From: Vitrella brassicaformis
Taxonomy: Eukaryota; Sar; Vitrellaceae
Direction: 5' to 3'
Assembly: GCA_001179505.1 (NCBI GenBank)
Contig: CDMY01000158.1
Coordinates: 52,246-115,231, forward strand
DNA length: 62,986 nucleotides
Shown here: in pieces, positions 58,198 to 62,986 of the stretch
Layout: every line of letters begins with the position of its first letter
How positions within the stretch are numbered: the first letter of the stretch is position 1
The notes under the pieces: generated by a model
The model's input: the letters and a program-made list of their open reading frames with translations, nothing else
Told to the model about the DNA's origin: nothing
Databases searched by the model: none
Program-made: the position numbers and the translations under genes

Positions 58198-60359
58198 TTA
58201 TCGGCCATGCGGCTGCGACACCTTCCTGTTGGTGCCCTGCCCGTACGGCACCCCCTGGCCGCCAGGAGGCCCCGGCTGCTGCTGCAGGTGCGCATACCCG
58301 CCGCTGACATGGGGCGGCGCGATCTGGAAGGGATGTGGCGACGCCATGCCAGTGGCCAGCGGGGGGCGAAACTGGGCGTAGGCAGGGGGCGAGTACGAGT
58401 AGAAGGCCGGGCGAGCGATGCCCCCACTGGTGGGCGACCGCGGCATGGCTGGTGGTGGTGGCCCGGCTGGGAAGTGCGGGACGAATGGGTGCGGAGGGGG
58501 GCTGTAGGTGATGCTGCCCTCGTGCGGGATGGCCTCATGTCCACCAACACCACCAGCAGACGACGGCACATGCTGCGATGTGCCAGCGGACGTCACCCCA
58601 CCTGCAGCAACATAGGCGTGCACCACAGGCGCAGGGGCGCCCTCACCAACCGAGTACGACAGCGACGGCATGAGCGGGGCCGCTGCCTTCGCTGGCGGCT
58701 CCGTCACGCCACTCCCCTTCTCGACAGCCTCCTGGGGCACCTCGTCCCCCTCTCCCGTCATCTTGCGGCTCTCCTCACTGGCCTCGTGGTCGACAGAGGG
58801 AGGTGAAGGCGACCCAGGTCCACTGCCTGCACGCGGCTGCCCACCGGTCCTCTTGCCCTCTGCCGTCGCCTTCCCTTTTGGCTTGGCCTTGCCGGCAGCC
58901 GCACTTGACGGACGGGGGGGCTGCTTGGCGGCCGTCGCGCTGGCCGGCTTGGTCTTGGGCGGCGGCGGCGGCGTCGACTTGGCCGTATGTTTGGCTGCAG
59001 GCTTGGCCTTTGCTGGGGGAGGCTTCGGGTGCGCATCAGAGCCTGAAACAAAATGATAAATCAGACGACAGAAATGAGAGCCCAGATGCTACTCAGATGT
59101 GTTGGTGTTTGCGCACCAGCAATGCCATCTGTGGTCTCGCTCTGCGCCTCCTCGGGCGATTCCGCCGGGTCCCGCCCTGCCCCCGCCTCGTGCAGCATTG
59201 CTGCCGCTGCTGCCGCGACAGTCACGCCCTCACCGTCACCACCACCACCAGCAGGCGCCGTGCCCGCCTCGTCCTCCCCACCCGTGGATTGCTGCTGTGG
59301 CGCCAGCGTTGGCGGCAGGTGCAGGCGGGGCACTGCGCGGCTGGAGCCAGCCGCGGCCTTGGGCACCATCAAATGAAGCTGCAAACAGTGAAGGCGATAT
59401 GAGATTATCACAGGCCTGTCAGAGTGTGGTTGGTGTGTGCGCGTGTATACCGTGGCTGGTCCCGGGGGCGATTGAGCGTCACTATCGAAGGGTGCCGCCT
59501 CGGAGAATGGCGAGGCCGATGGGAGAGGGGAGGCCGCCGCTGTAGAGGGACTCACTGGCTCCCTCTCCTCTGACATATCCAACAGGTAAAAAGATGTGAT
59601 CGGCGAGCAGATGCCAGCCGTAATTAAGCGTCGCTGACCAGCAGGGTGCAGCCTCATGTACTCGTTGAGTCGTGTGGTGGCCTCGTCGCGGTCGAGCTGG
59701 GCCTGGTGGAACGCACTGGTCGCCTTCAACAGCTTCTCCTCGAGCAACTTGTGCTGCACACAGACCACACCCCGTGGGTGTAGATGTTGGCCGCGGTGGG
59801 TGTAGATGGCTTACTTGTTTCTCCATTTCTTGGATCCGCTCCATCTGCTGGACTCGGATGGCGTCGAGCCGGATGGCCTCCTGCTCGTAGTGCCGGGCCT
59901 TGCCCAACATGTCATCGGCGTGTTGACAACCAAACACTGCAACCACACACACGAGCACACAGAGCACTCATTCATTCCCTCTCCTCTCGAGCTGTGTGCT
60001 GTGCTTACAGTTGTTAGGAAAGATGCCTATGATGACCTCCCCCTCCTCGATGCGGTCAGTGGACGCACATGACGGGGCAGGCTCCTGCCCGTCGTCCTTG
60101 GGGTGCACTTTGGTGCAGCGATAAAGAGCGATTTTGTCGGCAGGGATGAGGGTGCCCAGGTTTGCCGTCACGCCCATGGCCTCGCTGAAGTGCTCCACCT
60201 GAACAACAGGCCCAAGGAGCGCATCAACGCGTTTCCGTGCCTTTTTCGACGACTTGCTGTCGTCTATGTGGCTGCCCCTCTGCTCACTGCTTGTTCGACG
60301 GTGCATGACTGCAGCTTGAGGTCGGTGGCATGCAGCCCAGCATACAGCTTGATCGGCAT
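58198..60359 (-). CDS. coiled-coil protein with Pro/Ala/Lys-rich tail
   Basis: Six exons (60359-60288, 60198-60009, 59936-59815, 59753-59451, 59378-59117, 59042-58198) join in phase to 597 residues. The N-terminal 90 residues look folded (MPIKLYAGLHATDLKLQ, ANLGTLIPADKIALYRC, GEVIIGIFPNN). A coiled coil follows (EQEAIRLDAIRVQQMERIQE, then LLEEKLLKATSAFHQAQLDR and LNEYMRL). Then come Ser/Pro/Ala linkers, an Ala/Lys/Pro basic segment (KPKGKATAEGKRTGGQP), and a Pro/Tyr/Gly-rich end (PAFYSYSPPAYAQFRPP). A folded head, coiled coil and long disordered basic tail fit a scaffold or RNA/chromatin-associated protein, but no family is recognised. The N-terminal ATG is the first in frame after the divergent promoter. 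Confidence 0.65.
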
Positions 60360-60571
60360 CGCGCTCCTCTGTGACGGGGTCACCCGCACCGATTCGCACT
60401 GATGCCTTACGCGCCTTGAATGGATGGGATTGATGGACAGCTGATGGACCAACTCACAGCACCGGGAAAGAAGCGCAAAACTTGGGGTCCTTGGCTTCAA
60501 GCTCGCATTTCCGTGAAACCGCTCTCTCGGGAAGTGGCCTGCAACCTTCCCCGCCTGGACAAGCACCGACT
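60360..60571. promoter_or_regulatory. bidirectional promoter with AAGCTCGCA
   Basis: This 212-bp gap separates divergent ATGs. AAGCTCGCA is at 60499-60507, 65 bp before the + start and 140 bp before the - start. Confidence 0.45.
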
Positions 60572-61903
60572 ATGGCGTCGTCGGCGCCAGCTCCATCGAC
60601 GGCACAATCTGCTGCTTCGAAACCGCCCATGACGGCGTCCAAGGCGCCCACGACTGCATTTGCCGTGTGCAAGATCCCCAAGTACAGCGCCGAGTCGACC
60701 CATGATGCAGACCCGTCCTCATTCTTCTGGGTGTTCGAGGCCGAGGCGCCGCACGGCGAAGGGTCGGTCTTCAGACGGCGCCTTGCCAACGACACGCGAG
60801 CGCTGCTGGGCGAGGAGGTGCCCATCGAGTACATCTCTGAGGAGCAGGCTGAGGGAGCACACCTGCCACGGCTGCCAAACCCGCCGGTCAAGAGACCTCT
60901 CGACCAAGCCACACGACTGGCGGCAACGAAGGTCAGAGGACAGCAGCAAAGAAATGTGTATACGTGCGGCATGCATCCACGCGCTGGTGAGTGTGGCTCT
61001 CGCTTTGTTCTGTGCATCAGGCTCTGCGTTTGTCTGCCAAGTACATTCTCGAGTGTGTAGTAGAGCACGTCCTGGCGCTAGAAGGCCTCAAGGCGCCCGA
61101 GACCCCTCCAAAAGCCCCACCCGTGACCCGCCCAGCGTCCAGTGGCGCCCAGCCGTCCTCCCAGCCGTCCATCATGGACGCCTACGAGATGATCTTCGCC
61201 CGCAAGGCGCCAGAGGAGACGACGGCAGCTGATACCACGGACGAGAAGGCAACCAATAGTGACGGGCTGGTGATCAAGCGGATCGGGGACAAGGACGAGT
61301 CAGGTGGTGCTGTGGAGGGAGGCGGGGGGAGCAACAAGAGGGCACAGCCGCCCTGCTACATGCTGGAGGGAGATACAAGCGATAGGAGAGGTGAGCACAG
61401 GGGAAGTGACGGTGGGTCCTCTGATGCCACATGCAACGAGATGTGTGTGTGCGTGTGTGTGTGTGTCAGTTCGTCAGAAGGTCAAGCTGGCTCAAGATGC
61501 GTTCATCGAGGCCCTCCACTTGCTGCCGCCGCGCACCTTCTTGCCGCCCCCCTCTCTGACGCAGCCCAATCCCCTCCCCTTCCCCATCCACCCCCCCAAC
61601 CCTTCTGCCGTCCCCACCAGCAGCCCATACGTCTTGCTGGAACCCGTCTCCCTCATACCTGGCGCAACCTCTCACCAGCCTCTGCCAGTGTCATCCCCCC
61701 CTCGCAGCAGCATCCTCACCCCCATGCAGGCGAATCGCCCCGCGGCACCACCCCCTCCGAGGCCACCGGCAGCACCGCAGCAACAGCAGCCGAGGGCGTC
61801 GATGGCTGCGGGTGTTGCTGGGCCGTACATGCAGTCGGCGGCCAGCGTGAGTAAGGAGGTGTCGTCGCTTTATGCGTCGCTGACGGGGCAGAGTTCGAGC
61901 TAG
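60572..61903 (+). CDS. unrecognised protein with histone-fold-like helices
   Basis: Three exons (60572-60931, 61021-61390, 61470-61903) join in phase to 387 residues. After an Ala/Pro/Ser-rich start comes a conserved-looking block (FAVCKIPKYSAESTHDADPS, FFWVFEAEAPHGEG, IEYISEEQAEG). Exon 2 opens with a helix ALRLSAKYILECVVEHVLAL that resembles the middle helix of a histone fold, and exon 3 with KVKLAQDAFIEALHLLPP. The last 130 residues are Pro-rich with Gln4 and end SKEVSSLYASLTGQSSS. The start is the first ATG in the frame; upstream in-frame sequence lacks ATG. A transcription-factor (TAF-like) role is possible but unproven. Confidence 0.6.
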
Positions 61904-62231
61904 GGGGGCGGAGGGAGGGAGAGGTTTGTTAGCCGGATGGGTGCCGCTTTTGTGATACGGAATGCTGAAATGCGTGCGAGGGTTGTCTGTCTGTCCATCG
62001 TGGGTGTGGTTGCCCAGGGGAAGAGGAGCGTCGGCATTATGCAGAGCAAGATCTCGCAGATGACCGATGCTCTTCTTCTCCTCGGCAACAGCTTTCGATG
62101 GCTAGCACTTGTCAGAGATAACAGACTACATGGCAATTTACGAGAGATCGAAACATCATGATGTGTTACCCTTGAGACCTAAGCGGGGAAAGAAAACGGC
62201 TTGAAAATGACGAGGGGTGCCTAATTCAGGG
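61904..62231. other. intergenic gap, nothing supported
   Basis: This 328-bp gap lies between two + strand genes. AAGATCTCGCAG at 62048 is a near match to the AAGCTCGCAG promoter word. No gene is called. Confidence 0.4.
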
Positions 62232-62986
62232 ATGATGAACGTGGACGATGACATCGAGCGCATGCTCGATGACATCCAGCATCAGCATGGCGCTCCCCCG
62301 GCAGTTCGCGTGGCGGTGTATTACTACGACCTCGCCGACAGAAGCAACACAGAGCCAAACCAACACATCATCCAGGTGAGGTGAAGGAGCTCTCATCCAC
62401 TGCCGTGGCCTGCATGAGATGTCGCCCATCCATCCATCCATCCATCGTTTCTCGGATTTGCGTTTGGCCGGTGTGTTTCTGGCCTGCAGGTAGCTGCAGG
62501 CGCCCCTTTGCACGAGGTGAAACGCATCGCATCTCACGTCTGCCGCAAGGTAAATGTCAGCAGGGCAGATGAAGCAACTGCCGACTCATGTGGCGTCTTT
62601 CAGGACTTCTCTCGCTGGGCGGTCAGACATTGCAGCGTCGCCAACCATCGCCTCACCACCAGCGCCATCCTTCCCGACGGCATCACTATCAACCTCTTCA
62701 ACAACATCGCCACACAAGACCATGGCCTCTTCCTCGAGCCGTCCGAGGGACTCATCGCGGCGTATCAGCAGACGAGCCGTCAGCTGGAGGACGCCAACCT
62801 GGCCCACCAGGCTGCCTCATTGCAGTACTCCCAGCTGCAGGACATCAAGGACAGCTACGAGGCCACCATGTACGAGCACTCATTGGAGCAGCAGACCGCG
62901 GAGGACGAGATCGCAGCGCTCGAGCATCAGGTGGCCACCATCCAGCAGCAGAAGGAGCAGCAGGTACTTGCCATGGAGGCAGAGGT
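62232..62986 (+). CDS. coiled-coil protein, 3' end outside the window
   Basis: Three exons seen (62232-62375, 62490-62549, 62604 to the window end), both junctions in phase 0. The first about 125 residues form an alpha/beta head (AVRVAVYYYDLADRSN, APLHEVKRIASHVCRKDF, SAILPDGITINLFNNIATQD), possibly ubiquitin-like. From LIAAYQQTSRQLEDANLAHQ onward the protein is a continuous coiled coil rich in Gln/Glu (HQVATIQQQKEQQ). The frame is still open at the end. The layout suggests a cytoskeletal or centrosomal protein. No family is assigned. Confidence 0.7.

Noticed and set aside
1-62986. tRNA, rRNA or snRNA genes
   Set aside because: I looked for T-loop words such as GGTTCGAATCC and for long non-coding conserved blocks and saw none; a covariance-model search would settle it.

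Overview
This window is nuclear DNA from a eukaryote. It is GC-rich, its genes are split by many short introns (about 50-150 bp), and there are no operons or ribosome-binding sites. Intron ends are GT...AG with a few GC...AG, and many introns carry TG repeats on the sense strand. Two predicted proteins begin with a signal peptide followed by a Phe-containing motif (SADAFQPP, THSFSPT) typical of proteins sent to a complex red-lineage plastid. With the plant/bacterial-type alpha carbonic anhydrase, the giant HECT protein and the low-complexity Pro/Ser/Ala linkers, this best fits a photosynthetic alveolate such as the chromerid Vitrella. That placement is inference; no marker gene is present to prove it.

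Layout. 1-137 is the tail of a + strand gene, followed by a CA-rich intergenic stretch. 1690-3305 (-) is a secreted alpha carbonic anhydrase. 3578-4612 (+) is a Ser/Pro-rich protein. 4904-6815 (-) is a Tim44/mL45-like mitochondrial candidate. 7199-8013 (-) is a BTB/T1 (KCTD-like) gene with a frame break. 8216-8976 (+) holds one or two small plastid/membrane genes. 9424-15668 (-) is a 16-exon gene for a 1738-residue secreted Cys-containing protein that I do not recognise. 15805-18910 (+) holds a row of damaged genes: an HAD-like protein with an in-frame TGA, a kinase-like protein with a frameshift, and a two-exon histone deacetylase relic. 19676-22537 (-) is a polytopic membrane protein. 22748-23196 (+) is a small N-myristoylation candidate. 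23863-25720 (-) is a membrane-anchored SET-domain methyltransferase. 25955-26188 (-) is a small one-TM ORF.

26264-46663 (+) is one giant gene whose 19 exons stay in phase (about 6218 residues), including a single 6.76 kb exon, SPRY-like regions, ankyrin repeats and the start of a HECT domain. From about 46.2 to 49.5 kb its 3' end dissolves into duplicated cassettes, frame changes and later HECT N-lobe exons, and I find no HECT C-lobe. 51.1-54.07 kb (+) is a protein-like stretch with many frame breaks. Intact genes then resume: 54443-55152 (-) plastid-targeted two-exon protein; 55442-57548 (+) 11-exon ER/thioredoxin-like membrane protein; 58198-60359 (-) coiled-coil/Pro-rich protein; 60572-61903 (+) unrecognised protein; 62232-end (+) coiled-coil protein cut by the window edge.

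Neighbouring genes show no common pathway. The most interesting signals are the decayed zones (15.8-18.9 kb and 46-54 kb), internal duplication of the giant gene into its own HECT region, a short motif AAGCTCGCA found five times, always close upstream of predicted starts, and GC-AG introns supported by exact phase.
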